The notes beneath the pieces were generated by a model. The model was not told where the DNA came from and did not search any database. It was given only the letters and a program-made list of their open reading frames with translations. A DNA stretch of 64,000 nucleotides, from NCBI RefSeq assembly GCF_006517275.1, contig NZ_CP041191.1, forward strand, positions 2,413,001 to 2,477,000, given 5' to 3'. This document shows, in pieces, positions 26,256 to 36,586 of this stretch (positions are counted from its first letter, which is position 1; every line of letters starts with the position of its first letter). The translations under genes were made by a program, and so were the position numbers. The stretch comes from Labrenzia sp. PHM005. GTDB lineage: Bacteria; Pseudomonadota; Alphaproteobacteria; Rhizobiales; Stappiaceae.

Positions 26256-27242
26256 ATGGCGCGACTATATGAAAGCAGGAAAAGGATCCTGGTGACCGGC
26301 GGAGCTGGTTTTCTGGGGTCACACTTGATTGACCGCCTCATCGCTGAAGGGCATGAAGTCCTGTGCGTCGATAATCTGTTTACTGGAACCAAGCGCAACA
26401 TCGATCATTTGCACCAGCACCCCAGGTTCGATTTCATGCGCCACGACATCTGCTTCCCGCTCTATGTCGAAGTCGACGAAATCTACAATCTGGCCTGCCC
26501 GGCATCGCCAATCCACTATCAGCACGACCCTGTTCAAACGACCAAAACCTCGGTACTCGGGGCGATCAACATGCTGGGTCTTGCAAAACGCTTGAAGGTC
26601 CCGGTTCTTCAGGCATCCACCAGTGAAGTCTACGGGGATCCTACGGTCCATCCGCAAACGGAAGACTATTGGGGCAATGTTAATCCCATTGGTCCCCGCT
26701 CATGTTATGACGAAGGCAAACGGTGCGCCGAAACTCTGTTCTTTGATTACCACCGGGAACACGGCATTCAGATCAAAATTGCGCGGATCTTCAACACCTA
26801 TGGCCCGCGGATGCATCCGAACGATGGCCGGGTCGTCACCAACTTTATTGGTCAGGCGCTTCGAAACGAACCGATCACTTTGTTTGGCGACGGCAACCAG
26901 ACCCGGTCCTTCTGCTTCGTCGACGACCTTGTTTCAGGCCTGATTGCGCTGATGAACTCGGACTACACGGTGAAGGGCCCGATCAATCTTGGCAATCCGG
27001 ATGAGTTTACCATGCGCGAACTTGCCAGCCGGATAATCGAAATCTCTGGTTCTTGTTCCACGTTCACCAAACGGCCCTTGCCGATTGACGATCCGCGCCA
27101 GCGCCGCCCGGACATCACGGCAGCCGAACAGATGCTGGGCTGGGCACCGAAAATCCCGCTCAATGAAGGCTTGATCCCGACCATTTCTTACATGCGGGAA
27201 ACACTGGGTGTCACAGCGGAACAGTTTCTCGCAGAAGCTTAA
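26256..27242 (+). CDS. UDP-glucuronate decarboxylase (UDP-xylose synthase)
   Basis: A 328-residue extended short-chain dehydrogenase/reductase. The NAD site is [10 protein letters not shown] near residue 15. The UXS signatures follow: [15 protein letters not shown] near 81 and the catalytic Tyr151/Lys155 in RSCYDEGKR, then [10 protein letters not shown]. It converts UDP-glucuronic acid to UDP-xylose, a donor for xylose-containing polysaccharides. First gene of the polysaccharide locus and convergent with the flippase gene 29 bases away. Confidence 0.94.
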   Translation: MARLYESRKRILVTGGAGFLGSHLIDRLIAEGHEVLCVDNLFTGTKRNIDHLHQHPRFDFMRHDICFPLYVEVDEIYNLACPASPIHYQHDPVQTTKTSVLGAINMLGLAKRLKVPVLQASTSEVYGDPTVHPQTEDYWGNVNPIGPRSCYDEGKRCAETLFFDYHREHGIQIKIARIFNTYGPRMHPNDGRVVTNFIGQALRNEPITLFGDGNQTRSFCFVDDLVSGLIALMNSDYTVKGPINLGNPDEFTMRELASRIIEISGSCSTFTKRPLPIDDPRQRRPDITAAEQMLGWAPKIPLNEGLIPTISYMRETLGVTAEQFLAEA

Positions 27243-27271
27243 TCGATGGCGTTGTTTTGCACGACTTCTGG

Positions 27272-28537
27272 TCAGAGTGACCGGGTGGTCCGGATGAAGA
27301 ACCATAGCCGTGCACACGTCCCGGCAATCACACCGAAGAGCATGCAGTAGCCGCCGCCTAGAGCACCATATTCCAACATCAGCGGATAAGCCGACGCCAA
27401 CGTCACAGCCAAGTTAAACAGGCTGGCTGCAAAATTCTTCCGGGGAACGCCAAGCGCCCTGAGACCGAGGTTTTGCGCCAGTGTGAAACCGCGCAGCAAA
27501 ACCACAAAGGCGAGCACGGCAAGCAGATGCCCCTGTCCAAAGAACTGGGGTTTGTCAAAGAGCCAGGCGAGCGCCGTATCTCCAGCTAAGAAAACGACAA
27601 GCCAATAGAGTGCGAGAGTACCGGTCACCGCAAGGGTTGTGCGATGAACAATCCCGAGCAGTTCAGACAAGTGTCCATCTGCCCAGGCTTTGGCGGTTCG
27701 CGGTTCAAGGATATTGCTCAAACCTAAGAGCAGGGGATTAGCGGCGGTAACAACTATCGAACAAGCGGCAAACAGACCTGCAGCCGCCACGCCTGAGAGA
27801 GCTGTGAGGATCCACAAGATCAGTGAGCCACCGAGTACTGCGATTTGCTGGGTGCCGAGGATCCATTTGCCAAAGCTCCAGTTCTTGGCAAGTTGCGGAG
27901 ACACATCACGCCAATCGATTGAAAAGAAACGCCATTTTACGACAAGCCAAATCATGCCGGGTACAGCACTTGCCAAGCCCATGATCGCAAGTGCACTTGT
28001 TGCGGTCAGGGAAGCAGTGACGGCAAGCACCGCCAGACCTGCGATCTGCAGCGCTGAGACGCCCGCATCGAGCAGGAGGGCCGTGCCGACCTGAAAATGC
28101 GCAAAACACATTTTGCGGGCAAAGTTCTGTAGCAGCACAAATCCGACGACCAGAGCCAATGTGGAAAGAAATCCGAACTTACCGGCATAGCCGATGGCCG
28201 GAGCCACAACAGCAGCAGTCGCCAGAATGCCCGCGGAAATCGTACTTAACACAAGGGACAGCACAAGGGTGCTGCCTGCAAACCGGCGTTGGCCGGCAGC
28301 GCTCTCCCGTCGACCAAGCACGGCGTAGGGCGACATCAACAGCGATTCCTGCACGGTCACCATCAGGATAACGATTGAGAAACCGATCGCGTAAAGACCA
28401 AGTTCCTCCAGACCTGCAATCCGGCCAATAAGGATAGTCACCGCAAAACGGGTTCCACTGACCACGGCCTGATCAGCCAGTGCGGCAAATGACTGAAAAA
28501 CATGAACACCGGATAACCCGTTTAATGCTGCTCGCAT
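27272..28537 (-). CDS. Wzx-like polysaccharide flippase
   Basis: A polytopic membrane protein of about 421 residues with 12-14 hydrophobic segments, of the MOP/polysaccharide-transport superfamily. I prefer the ATG at 28537 (MRAALNGLSGVHVFQSFAALADQ) over one 63 bases upstream. The N-terminal segment has the pattern GLEELGLYAIGFSIVILMVTVQESLLMSPY, common in Wzx-like proteins. It likely flips lipid-linked repeat units across the inner membrane before polymerisation by the Wzy-like protein of this locus. It is the only gene of the locus on the minus strand. Confidence 0.85.
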   Translation of the reverse strand: MRAALNGLSGVHVFQSFAALADQAVVSGTRFAVTILIGRIAGLEELGLYAIGFSIVILMVTVQESLLMSPYAVLGRRESAAGQRRFAGSTLVLSLVLSTISAGILATAAVVAPAIGYAGKFGFLSTLALVVGFVLLQNFARKMCFAHFQVGTALLLDAGVSALQIAGLAVLAVTASLTATSALAIMGLASAVPGMIWLVVKWRFFSIDWRDVSPQLAKNWSFGKWILGTQQIAVLGGSLILWILTALSGVAAAGLFAACSIVVTAANPLLLGLSNILEPRTAKAWADGHLSELLGIVHRTTLAVTGTLALYWLVVFLAGDTALAWLFDKPQFFGQGHLLAVLAFVVLLRGFTLAQNLGLRALGVPRKNFAASLFNLAVTLASAYPLMLEYGALGGGYCMLFGVIAGTCARLWFFIRTTRSL

Positions 28538-28861
28538 TTGTTCGCCGCCGTTCTTGATCCGGAAATGATGACCGCTGCATAGCTTGAATAACCGCCACAT
28601 GTCGATGCATTGCGGAGTAATTGCAGGTTATTCAGATGGCGATTTGCGCTTTTGGGCAGATTTCTGAGGGCAAACGCCAACGATGATTCCAGACATTTTG
28701 GGGAGGTGGAGTAGTAAACCCAGACCTAAACTGAACCGGTTTGCCGTCCGAGTTAACCTTAATAATGAATTTAAGGTCTGATCATCGGCGTTAACCAAGA
28801 TCCATAGGTAAAAAAAACGTAAATTGAGTGGTGTTGACGATGCCCGATATTAACTCTGCCG

Positions 28862-29950
28862 ATGGATCTGATGAAACCTGATATTGTTCTCATAACCGGT
28901 TCTGCTGGCTTGATCGGCTCTGAAACAGCGCGTTTTTTCGGCGAGCAGGGCTATTCGATCGTTGGAATCGACAATGATTTCCGCGCCCGCTTTTTCGGCG
29001 AGGACGCGTCTACGGCCTGGAACCGGCAACAGCTTGAGGCACAACTGACCGACTACCGGCATTGTGATATTGACATCCGGCAAACGGATGCGATTGAAGC
29101 GCTCTTCGCCGAGCTAAGCGGCAGAATTGCGCTGGTGGTGCACACCGCCGCCCAACCGTCCCATGACTGGGCCGCCAAGGATCCGCAAACGGATTTCACG
29201 GTCAATGCCAACGGGACGCTGAACCTTCTGGAGGCGTGCCGCAAACACTGCCCGGAAGCGCCATTCATTTTTACCTCGACGAACAAGGTCTATGGCGATC
29301 GACCCAATCAGTTGCCGCTGATCGAACAGGCCAAGCGATGGGAGCTCGACCTAAACCATGCCTATGCGGCTCTCGGCATTGATGAAACGATGTCGATCGA
29401 CAGCTGCCTGCACAGCCTGTTTGGCGCCTCAAAGGTCGCAGCTGATGTGCTGGTCCAGGAGTATGGGCGCTACTTCGGCATGAAGACCGCGTGTTTCCGT
29501 GGAGGCTGCCTGACCGGCCCAGCGCACAGCGGTACAGCGCTGCACGGCTTTCTTGCCTATCTGATCAAGTGCTGCGCGACCGGCCACCCCTACACTGTCC
29601 TTGGCTATGAGGGCAAACAGGTCCGCGACAACATTCACAGCGCCGATTTGGTGTCGGCCTTCTGGCATTTCTTTCAAGATCCCAAGTCCGCCGCGGTTTA
29701 CAACATCGGCGGCGGACGGGACTGTAATTGCTCTATGTTGGAGGCCATCGAGCTGTGCGAGCAGATCACCGGCGTCAAACTCGACTGGAGTTACGATCCG
29801 CAAAACCGGACCGGCGATCACATCTGGTGGATTTCCGATACCAGCCGCTTCCGCAAAGACTTTCCTGGATGGTCCGCAAAGCGGTCGATCGCCGACATTC
29901 TTGAAGAAATCTATGCAGCCAACCGGCTGAAATGGCGGGATGCTGGATGA
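28862..29950 (+). CDS. NAD-dependent NDP-sugar epimerase (CDP-paratose 2-epimerase-like)
   Basis: A 362-residue extended SDR protein. NAD motif [14 protein letters not shown] near residue 12, and segments typical of CDP-paratose/tyvelose epimerases ([63 protein letters not shown]). The position of the usual catalytic Tyr is Phe187 (LFGASK with Lys191), which seems to be a trait of this subgroup. It likely modifies a nucleotide sugar for the exopolysaccharide. Its last bases overlap the next gene. Confidence 0.88.
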   Translation: MDLMKPDIVLITGSAGLIGSETARFFGEQGYSIVGIDNDFRARFFGEDASTAWNRQQLEAQLTDYRHCDIDIRQTDAIEALFAELSGRIALVVHTAAQPSHDWAAKDPQTDFTVNANGTLNLLEACRKHCPEAPFIFTSTNKVYGDRPNQLPLIEQAKRWELDLNHAYAALGIDETMSIDSCLHSLFGASKVAADVLVQEYGRYFGMKTACFRGGCLTGPAHSGTALHGFLAYLIKCCATGHPYTVLGYEGKQVRDNIHSADLVSAFWHFFQDPKSAAVYNIGGGRDCNCSMLEAIELCEQITGVKLDWSYDPQNRTGDHIWWISDTSRFRKDFPGWSAKRSIADILEEIYAANRLKWRDAG

Positions 29951-30753
29951 TGTTGCACAAGGGCAAATTCAACGTTCTTGGCGTCTCGGTCGATGCGCTT
30001 GACTATGCCTATGCGGTAGATTCCGTTCTGGCCGCGGCAAAGGAAAACCGCCCATTCAAGGTAACTGCGCTTGCGGTCCACGGCGTCATGACCGGTGTTA
30101 TGGATCCGGTGCACAGATGGCGCCTCAACGGTTTTGATCTGGTGACCCCTGATGGTCAACCCGTCCGCTGGGCGCTCAATCTTATTCACCGGACCAATTT
30201 GGCAAAACGGGTTTATGGTCCGGATCTCACGTTGCATGTGTGTGAAGCCGCCGCGAAAGATGGCATACCGGTCTATTTTTACGGCAGCCGGTCTGAAGTG
30301 CTGGAAGCGCTGGTATCGAGGCTGCAGGCCAAATTTCCCGAACTCAAAATCGCTGGCAGCGCACCGTCGCAATTCCGCCAGGTTTCATCCGATGAAAAGG
30401 AGCAAATCGCTCAGAAAATCCGCGAGAGCGGTGCCGGGATTGTCTTTGTTGGTCTTGGCTGCCCGCGCCAGGAAGTGTTTGTTCATGAGTTTGCCGAGGC
30501 AATTGGCAAACCCCTGCTCGCCGTCGGGGCCGCCTTTGACTTTCACGCAGGCTTGAAGCAGCAGGCCCCGCGCTGGATGCAGGATCGTGGCTTGGAGTGG
30601 TTCTTCCGGCTGATGCAAGAGCCGGGGCGTTTGTGGCGGCGGTATCTTGGGCTGAATTCCTATTTCCTGATCCTGCTTTTCTTGCAGACGGTCGGACTGC
30701 GGCGGTTTTCCGATAGCGGCTCGAAGCCGGCGGCGGAGGTCGGGTATGCCTGA
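29947..30753 (+). CDS. WecG/TagA/CpsF family glycosyltransferase
   Basis: About 268 residues of the WecG/TagA/CpsF family. I place the start at the ATG at 29947 that overlaps the stop of the epimerase gene; an in-frame ATG at 29932 is an alternative. The family segments are present: [15 protein letters not shown] with the conserved Asp, [42 protein letters not shown] and [27 protein letters not shown]. These enzymes add a sugar (often N-acetylmannosamine-type) to a polyprenyl-linked acceptor at the inner face of the membrane. Confidence 0.92.
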   Translation: MMLHKGKFNVLGVSVDALDYAYAVDSVLAAAKENRPFKVTALAVHGVMTGVMDPVHRWRLNGFDLVTPDGQPVRWALNLIHRTNLAKRVYGPDLTLHVCEAAAKDGIPVYFYGSRSEVLEALVSRLQAKFPELKIAGSAPSQFRQVSSDEKEQIAQKIRESGAGIVFVGLGCPRQEVFVHEFAEAIGKPLLAVGAAFDFHAGLKQQAPRWMQDRGLEWFFRLMQEPGRLWRRYLGLNSYFLILLFLQTVGLRRFSDSGSKPAAEVGYA

Positions 30754-30764
30754 AAGGTGCGCAG

Positions 30765-32297
30765 ATGACAGCTAACCCGCATCGTGGGCCGGAAAGCAGA
30801 TCCAGGGCGATCCCGCTGGACCCCTCTTTGGCGCACACCGGTTTCGGGCTGCGCGAATTGTTTCTTGTCTTTTGGAAAGGCACGCCGCTCATCCTTTTGT
30901 GCGCCGGTGTGGCTGTCGTTCTGGCCATCCTTTATGTCTGGATCACCCCACCGCTCTACAGTGCAACGGCGGAGCTGCTGATCGACCCAAGGCAGAAAGG
31001 TACATTTGAGAACGAAGTCTCGCCGACCGGACTGGGCCGGTCAGCCGCCGGTGCGGATACCCTGCTTCTCGACAGCCAAATTGCAGTTATGGAGTCCCAA
31101 GCGGTGATCGGCCGGTTGATCCGGGAGGAAAACCTTACCGAAGATCCGGAATTCGTCAGCTCGGATCGGGCCTCGATTGCTGGCGTAATCAAGACGGCAC
31201 TGAAAGGCGCCATCTATGGTCCGAGACTGGAGCACTGGAACTCCATCAGTGGCTTTGACCGCGCCAATGCGACACTCCGCAAGCAGCTGCGCATTGAGCG
31301 GGAACGCAACACCTATGTGATTGCCATCACGATGCTTTCGGAAAGTTCGGAAAAAGCAGCTCTGGTCGCTAACAAGATTGCGGACATCTATATTGAGGAA
31401 TCAAACAGCGCAGCTGCCGACACCACACTGGAAGCGGCCCAAAGCTTGCGATCCCGCTTGGATGAGCTGTCGCGCACTGCCCGCGCTGCAGCCCGCCAGG
31501 TGGAAGACTACCGCCGCGCCAATGATCTGATTGGGACACAAAACGTCCTGGTCGTCGAACAGCAGCTGCAGGACCTCAACGAACAGCTCACACAATCTCA
31601 GGGACGGGAAAAAGAAGCGCTTGCGACCCTCAACCAGGTCAAGGCGGCCGGTGTTTTGGGCGTTGCGGAACTTGGTCCCATTGCAGGCGTGCCGCAATCG
31701 CAGGTCTTGAGTCAATTGCAAACCAACTATGCAAATGTTGAGTCGACGGCTGCAGCGTTGTCGGTGTCCTTGATGGCGAACCACCCGCGCCTGATTGAAC
31801 TCAGCGAACGCAAAAAGGCCCTTCAAGGGTCTATCACAGCCGAATATCAGCGGATTGTTGCCCGGCTACAGGTTGAATACGAGACAGCCGTTGAAAATAC
31901 GCAAGCCCTGACCGCCGAAGTCGGCCGGCTACAGGCGCAGATGGCACTCTCCAACGAGAACTCGGTCGAACTGCAGGAATTGCAGCGCGAGGCAGATGCC
32001 AGCCAGGCGGTTTATCAGTCCTTCCTGACGCGCTCCAAGGAAGCGAGCGAGCAGATTGGTATTCCCAACAGCACCGCGCGAAAAATCTCGGAAGCCTATC
32101 CGGCCACACGGCCCAGCTTTCCAGCAGTCAAACTGTTGCTGCCGGCCGCCGCCGTTCTTGGTCTCCTGATCGGTGTCATCATTGTATGGGCGCGATATCT
32201 CCTGAAATCCGGAGAACCTGCTCGCGCGCCTCTGCCCCGCCAACCGATTCCGGACACGCACATACCAGTACGAACCTATAGGAGGCGCCAGCAATGA
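30765..32297 (+). CDS. Wzz/GumC-type polysaccharide chain-length protein, no kinase domain
   Basis: A 510-residue inner-membrane protein. One membrane segment near residues 40-60 and a second near 455-478 flank a large periplasmic coiled-coil domain. The Wzz motif region is LYSATAELLIDPR near residue 65, and the C-terminal segment AYPATRPSFPAVKLL contains the proline-rich stretch before the second membrane helix. No Walker A kinase domain follows, so this is a Wzz-type co-polymerase without the BY-kinase part; a separate kinase was not seen in the window. It controls polymer length or export with the Wzy-like protein. Confidence 0.9.
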   Translation: MTANPHRGPESRSRAIPLDPSLAHTGFGLRELFLVFWKGTPLILLCAGVAVVLAILYVWITPPLYSATAELLIDPRQKGTFENEVSPTGLGRSAAGADTLLLDSQIAVMESQAVIGRLIREENLTEDPEFVSSDRASIAGVIKTALKGAIYGPRLEHWNSISGFDRANATLRKQLRIERERNTYVIAITMLSESSEKAALVANKIADIYIEESNSAAADTTLEAAQSLRSRLDELSRTARAAARQVEDYRRANDLIGTQNVLVVEQQLQDLNEQLTQSQGREKEALATLNQVKAAGVLGVAELGPIAGVPQSQVLSQLQTNYANVESTAAALSVSLMANHPRLIELSERKKALQGSITAEYQRIVARLQVEYETAVENTQALTAEVGRLQAQMALSNENSVELQELQREADASQAVYQSFLTRSKEASEQIGIPNSTARKISEAYPATRPSFPAVKLLLPAAAVLGLLIGVIIVWARYLLKSGEPARAPLPRQPIPDTHIPVRTYRRRQQ

Positions 32298-32364
32298 GCT
32301 GGTCTCTTGCTGCTTCGCCGGTAACCCGCTGCATTTGCGGTCCGGCAGGTTTGAAAGGACTGGC

Positions 32365-33696
32365 ATGACAGCGCTTTTGAGTTACAAAGCCGGTCTGAGC
32401 CCTGCCTTTGAGCGGTTTGTTTGCGCCTTTGCCGCCATTGTTCCGGCGATCGTGATCGCTTATTCGCTGATTGTTGACCCGCTGATCAACCTTCAGCCTG
32501 TCGCAGAAGCAGGGTCTGGCGGAGCGCTTGATAGTGAGGAGAAATCGACACTCCTGGCTCAATTGCTTATCCCGTTTTTGTTTGTTGCGATGGCTTTTCT
32601 GGCCACCCTTCATCCCCCGCGCCGCTGGCAAAGTGTTCTGCCGGTGCTCGCCCCACTCTTGGCGTTTCTGGGATTTGCGATCATCTCGTCCGCTTGGTCG
32701 GCGATGCCCGTGCGCTCCTTGATGCTTGCGGTCTACCAAAGCCTGCTCTGCGCACTTTTGTTCTTGTCGGTCTGCATGTCAGACGATCCCAAACGGATCT
32801 TCCGCAATATCTTCTGGGCTTTTGCCGCGGCGATGGCCGTCAATTTGCTGTTTGTCATTCTGCGTCCAGCAGGGGCTATCGGGCACCAGGGCATCTATCC
32901 CTACAAGAACACGCTTGGCGCTGCCGCCGGATGTGCCTTGATCCTTGCACTCGCACATATCCCTAGCCGGCCACTGTTTCTCCGGTTCTGCGCTTTCATT
33001 ACGCTGTTCCTTGCGGTTGTTGTTCTTGTTGCCAGTGAATCCAAAACGTCGATCGCACTCGCCTTGGCCGCTCCAGCCGCAGCATTGCTGGTTCTGGTCT
33101 TGTCCCGAAGGCTTCACGCTGGGGCTATGACAGTGTTGGCCAGCGGACTGATATTTGTCCTTGCTGCGACTATTGTTGCGACGCAGATTTGGTCTTTCAG
33201 AGCGGAAGACATTCTCGTTTGGACCTTCGGCGACCCGACTTTTACCGGACGCACGCACATTTGGGCATTCATCTCCAGCCATATTTCCGAAGCGCCGTTG
33301 GCCGGTCATGGTTATCGCGGGTTCTGGGGCGTGGGTGAGCTTTCGCCGAAGCTGCATTCGGAAATCGAGTTCATCCGGGAAACCGGCAGCAGTCACAATG
33401 GTTTCTTCGATGTCGCGCTAGACACTGGCATAATCGGCCTTGCCCTCCTCGCCGTGTTTGTCTTGGCAGTGCTTCGCGCTAGCGCAGTTGCTGCAGACGG
33501 AACTGGCACTGCCTTTCTGTTCCTCTCAATCGCGTTTTTTGTAATCGGCCGCAACATGATGGAGTCGGTCATCCTGTGGTCGACCTTCTTCGACAACCTT
33601 TTGTTTGTCCTATCCGGCCTTTCGGCTGCCTATCTCGGCGCGGAATTGCGCGCCGCGCGTCGGAGCGGTGTTGCGCAATACATGGGAGCGCGATGA
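32365..33696 (+). CDS. Wzy-like O-antigen polymerase/ligase family protein
   Basis: A polytopic membrane protein of about 443 residues with 10-12 membrane segments. The ATG at 32365 has GAAAGGAC just upstream. The large periplasmic loop with the Wzy_C/WaaL-type pattern FTGRTHIWAFISSHISEAPLAGHGY and HNGFFDVALDTGIIGL is present at about residues 295-360. It joins lipid-linked repeat units at the periplasmic side, together with the Wzz-type protein encoded just before it. Confidence 0.9.
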   Translation: MTALLSYKAGLSPAFERFVCAFAAIVPAIVIAYSLIVDPLINLQPVAEAGSGGALDSEEKSTLLAQLLIPFLFVAMAFLATLHPPRRWQSVLPVLAPLLAFLGFAIISSAWSAMPVRSLMLAVYQSLLCALLFLSVCMSDDPKRIFRNIFWAFAAAMAVNLLFVILRPAGAIGHQGIYPYKNTLGAAAGCALILALAHIPSRPLFLRFCAFITLFLAVVVLVASESKTSIALALAAPAAALLVLVLSRRLHAGAMTVLASGLIFVLAATIVATQIWSFRAEDILVWTFGDPTFTGRTHIWAFISSHISEAPLAGHGYRGFWGVGELSPKLHSEIEFIRETGSSHNGFFDVALDTGIIGLALLAVFVLAVLRASAVAADGTGTAFLFLSIAFFVIGRNMMESVILWSTFFDNLLFVLSGLSAAYLGAELRAARRSGVAQYMGAR

Positions 33697-34925
33697 CGAT
33701 GTTTCGTGTTCTTATGGTTCATAACCGCTACAAGACGCCCGGCGGCGAAGACATCTCCACACGCGCCGAAGTTGAACTGATGCGCGCCCACGGCCACGAC
33801 GTCGATCTTTGGGAAACCAGCAACGAGCAGATCTCCGGAACAGGAAATGCGGCTCTAGCCCTCAACGCGATTTGGTCGAAATCAGCAACTGGAGAGTTAC
33901 GCCGCCGGTTGGCTGCAAAGACATACGACCTGGTGCACGTCCAGAACTCCTTTCCGCTGCTGTCACCTTCAATCCTTGTGGAAGCTGCGAAACAGGGATT
34001 GGCAACCGTGCAGCACTTGAGGAATTACCGGCACCTTTGCGCCAACGCGAGCTTTTTCAGAGAGGGTCGGGTTTGTCATGAGTGCGCGCAAGCCAATTGG
34101 CCCTGGCGTGGCATTTTGCGCAAGTGCTACCGGGATAGCCGGGCGGCGAGTGCCGTTCCGGCCTTATCTGTGGCGGTTCACAGGCTGATTGGCACCTATG
34201 CGCATCACGTGGACGCCTATGTTGCGATATCTGATCACGTCCGGTCAGTTCATATCGCCGGCGGATTTCCTGCAGACCGGATCCGCCGCCGGTATTCGGC
34301 CTTTACTCCGGGACGGCAGGTGCCGTTTGGCGAGAGGCGGCGCGAGATCCTGTGTGCTTCCCGTTTATCGGAGGAAAAGGGGATCGATCACCTGATCCGG
34401 ACTTGGCGGCTGCGACCGCGCAATGGAACGCTTACCATTGCCGGCTCGGGGCCATTGGAAGCTGATCTGCGCCATCTGGCCGCCAAAGATCCGAGCATTG
34501 TCTTTCTCGGACAACTGAGCACTGAGGATTTGATCGACCGGATTGCGCATAGCCGGGCTGTCATCAATTGCTGTTTGTGGGAAGAGCCGTTCGGAAACAC
34601 CCCTGTGGAAGGGTTCGCCTGCGGTGTTCCGGCCATTGTCTCAGACGGAGGTGGATTGGCAGAAAGCGTTACCCATGAGGAGAACGGCTTGATTGTCGCG
34701 CCTGGAAACATGAACCAACTCGACCTCGCAATAGCTCGACTTCTAGATGACGACAGCTTGGCTACCGATCTCGGAAACAGAGCGTTGATTACCCACCGGG
34801 AACAGTTTCACCCGGACATCATCGCTGCGCAGACCGAACAGATCTACTACCAGGCCTTGCGCCACCGGCAAGACAAACCTTTACAGAAGGAGGGACGCCA
34901 GAAGTGTCAAGATACAGCATTGTGA
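33693..34925 (+). CDS. Family 4 glycosyltransferase
   Basis: A 410-residue GT-B glycosyltransferase. I chose the ATG at 33693, whose ATGA overlaps the polymerase stop, over a longer frame from 33576. N-terminal domain pattern RVLMVHNRYKTPGGEDIST, then a CxxC pair and other cysteines (RVCHECAQANW, RKCYRDSR) in the middle, and the C-terminal donor-site motif EEPFGNTPVEGFACGVPAIVSDGGG near residue 295. It adds one sugar to the lipid-linked repeat unit; donor unknown. Confidence 0.9.
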   Translation: MTMFRVLMVHNRYKTPGGEDISTRAEVELMRAHGHDVDLWETSNEQISGTGNAALALNAIWSKSATGELRRRLAAKTYDLVHVQNSFPLLSPSILVEAAKQGLATVQHLRNYRHLCANASFFREGRVCHECAQANWPWRGILRKCYRDSRAASAVPALSVAVHRLIGTYAHHVDAYVAISDHVRSVHIAGGFPADRIRRRYSAFTPGRQVPFGERRREILCASRLSEEKGIDHLIRTWRLRPRNGTLTIAGSGPLEADLRHLAAKDPSIVFLGQLSTEDLIDRIAHSRAVINCCLWEEPFGNTPVEGFACGVPAIVSDGGGLAESVTHEENGLIVAPGNMNQLDLAIARLLDDDSLATDLGNRALITHREQFHPDIIAAQTEQIYYQALRHRQDKPLQKEGRQKCQDTAL

Positions 34926-35827
34926 AGTCCCATCCGGTCTTCGGTTATCTCTTCCGGCCATGGATCATTTCCAATCTTTATGAAGGCCTGTGTTTCCTGC
35001 TAAAGCATCGCAGGTGGCCGAATTTCAAAAAGACCGGCTACATTAATGACCTGTTGTTCCGCATCCGGGCAATGGAGTCCGATTACGTGTTCCGTTCGTT
35101 CACCTCGGACAAGGAATTCTCCAAGATTTTCATTCGCGGTGTCACCGGTGAAGATATGTGTGTTCCGACGTTGGCTGTGCTCCATACGGCCGAGGATGTT
35201 GACCAGTTTGCATTCCCGGACAATTGCGTGATCAAGCCGACGCATATGTCGAACGAGTTCTTGTTCCATAAATCCGGACCTTTGCCGGATGAAGCGCGGG
35301 AGCGGATGCGGCGGTGGTTCAAAATGAACTTCGCCGACATGACCGGGGAAAAAAATTATCAGCGTCTGCAGCCCAAAATCATCGTGGAGCCGTGGCTAGA
35401 GCTCAACGGCCAATTTGCCCATGATTTCCGATTTCACATGTATGACGGAAACGTTGCTTGGATCGGGCTTCGCGTGCGGGTCTCGACAGACAAAGAGATC
35501 AGCTATCAGTTAACGCCGGATTGGCACTTGAAGGATGGCCCGGGCATTGAGACAGAGGCTGGGTCTGTCGATATCGCTGCACTACGTCCCAAACAGATCG
35601 CCAGGATGATCGACATTGCTGAGCAGATCGCACGCTTCGCCGATTATGTTCGTGTCGATTTTTTCACGGATGGCGAGGATCAGCTCTTCGTCGGTGAAAT
35701 TAGTCATATTTATGCCGGGGCCCGCAAAGTCTTTAAACACGTGGCGTCAGAACAGATTGAGAGCAGACCGGCCCGTCCAGGTGAGCACAACACCCAATCC
35801 ACAACGGTGACGCCCAATGAGTGTTGA
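34904..35827 (+). CDS. TupA-like ATP-grasp polysaccharide protein
   Basis: A 307-residue protein of the TupA-like ATP-grasp family. The start region has the pattern KKTGYINDLLFRIRAMESDYVFRS; the ATP-grasp core is CVIKPTHMSNEFLFHK near residue 110, IIVEPWLELNG near 160 and the metal-site region FADYVRVDFFTDGEDQLFVGEISHIYAGA near 247. Such proteins join a carboxylate (amino acid or sugar acid) to an amine or alcohol and are seen in capsule and teichuronopeptide loci. It may decorate the polysaccharide. GTG start, 22-base overlap with the glycosyltransferase gene. Confidence 0.88.
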   Translation: MSRYSIVKSHPVFGYLFRPWIISNLYEGLCFLLKHRRWPNFKKTGYINDLLFRIRAMESDYVFRSFTSDKEFSKIFIRGVTGEDMCVPTLAVLHTAEDVDQFAFPDNCVIKPTHMSNEFLFHKSGPLPDEARERMRRWFKMNFADMTGEKNYQRLQPKIIVEPWLELNGQFAHDFRFHMYDGNVAWIGLRVRVSTDKEISYQLTPDWHLKDGPGIETEAGSVDIAALRPKQIARMIDIAEQIARFADYVRVDFFTDGEDQLFVGEISHIYAGARKVFKHVASEQIESRPARPGEHNTQSTTVTPNEC

Positions 35828-36503
35828 TCAGGAGACCGAACCGGATTTCTCCGGCGTTACGGGGTGGGAAGATTATCCAGAATTTGACGAACGAGCAGCG
35901 CGCTGTGTGGCGTCTCCCTTCAAGAGGCTGATTGATCTTTTCGGCAGTGCGGCTGGGCTGATTATTCTAGCGCCGGGTTTGATCCTGCTTGGACTTGCGA
36001 TCCGTTTTCAGGACGGCGGCCCGATCTTCTTCCGGCAAAAACGTACTGGACTACATGGGAAATCATTCCGGATCTGGAAATTCAGAACGATGCGGCACCT
36101 GACGGCACGACAGCCCTTTGAACAGACAAAAGGCAAGTATGATCCGCGTGTGACACGGCTTGGCCGGTGGCTGCGGGCCTGGAGCCTGGATGAGTTGCCG
36201 CAGCTGATAAATGTCTTGACCGGTGATATGTCGCTGGTGGGACCACGGCCACATCCGGTGGAACTGGATGCTGTTCTGGCACCTCAGTTCTCATGCTTTG
36301 CACTGCGCTACTCGGTTCGGCCCGGAATAACGGGAGTTGCGCAAACAAATGGCGCCCGGGGGCCTATTGCGGATTTGTCCGATATGCGACGGCGGTTGGA
36401 TTTTGATCTGCGTTATATCCGCAACTGGTCGGTCGGTGGCGATGTTTTGATCGCGCTGGCAACGCTCAGGTCTCTCCGATCAGACAGAAGCACTTCCAGG
36501 TAA
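35817..36503 (+). CDS. ExoY-type undecaprenyl-phosphate sugar transferase
   Basis: A 228-residue priming transferase. One membrane anchor at about residues 40-62 follows the KRLIDLFGS motif; then GGPIFFRQKRTGLHGKSFRIWKFRTM and the family signature LDELPQLINVLTGDMSLVGPRP. Being short, it has only the catalytic domain of the WbaP/ExoY family. It attaches the first sugar-1-phosphate to the lipid carrier and so starts repeat-unit assembly. Start overlaps the stop of the TupA-like gene. Last gene of the polysaccharide locus. Confidence 0.93.
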   Translation: MSVDQETEPDFSGVTGWEDYPEFDERAARCVASPFKRLIDLFGSAAGLIILAPGLILLGLAIRFQDGGPIFFRQKRTGLHGKSFRIWKFRTMRHLTARQPFEQTKGKYDPRVTRLGRWLRAWSLDELPQLINVLTGDMSLVGPRPHPVELDAVLAPQFSCFALRYSVRPGITGVAQTNGARGPIADLSDMRRRLDFDLRYIRNWSVGGDVLIALATLRSLRSDRSTSR

Positions 36504-36534
36504 GTGGTCTACGCTACAAATGAATATCGAAGAG

Positions 36535-36586
36535 TGGTAGCGGGAGAGGGATTCGAATCCCCGACACGCTGATTATGATTCCAACG
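36535..36586 (-). repeat. tRNA 3'-half remnant (tRNA-Met-like), possible att site
   Basis: Read on the minus strand the sequence ends like the 3' half of a tRNA: an anticodon-arm-like part with CAT in the loop (AATCATAATC), a T-arm-like part (GGGGATTCGAATCCC), an acceptor strand ending CCCGCT and ACCA. The 5' half with the D-arm is missing. This is the typical form of an attachment site left by an integrative element at a tRNA gene. A diverged copy in the same orientation lies at 41492-41544. Confidence 0.6.
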
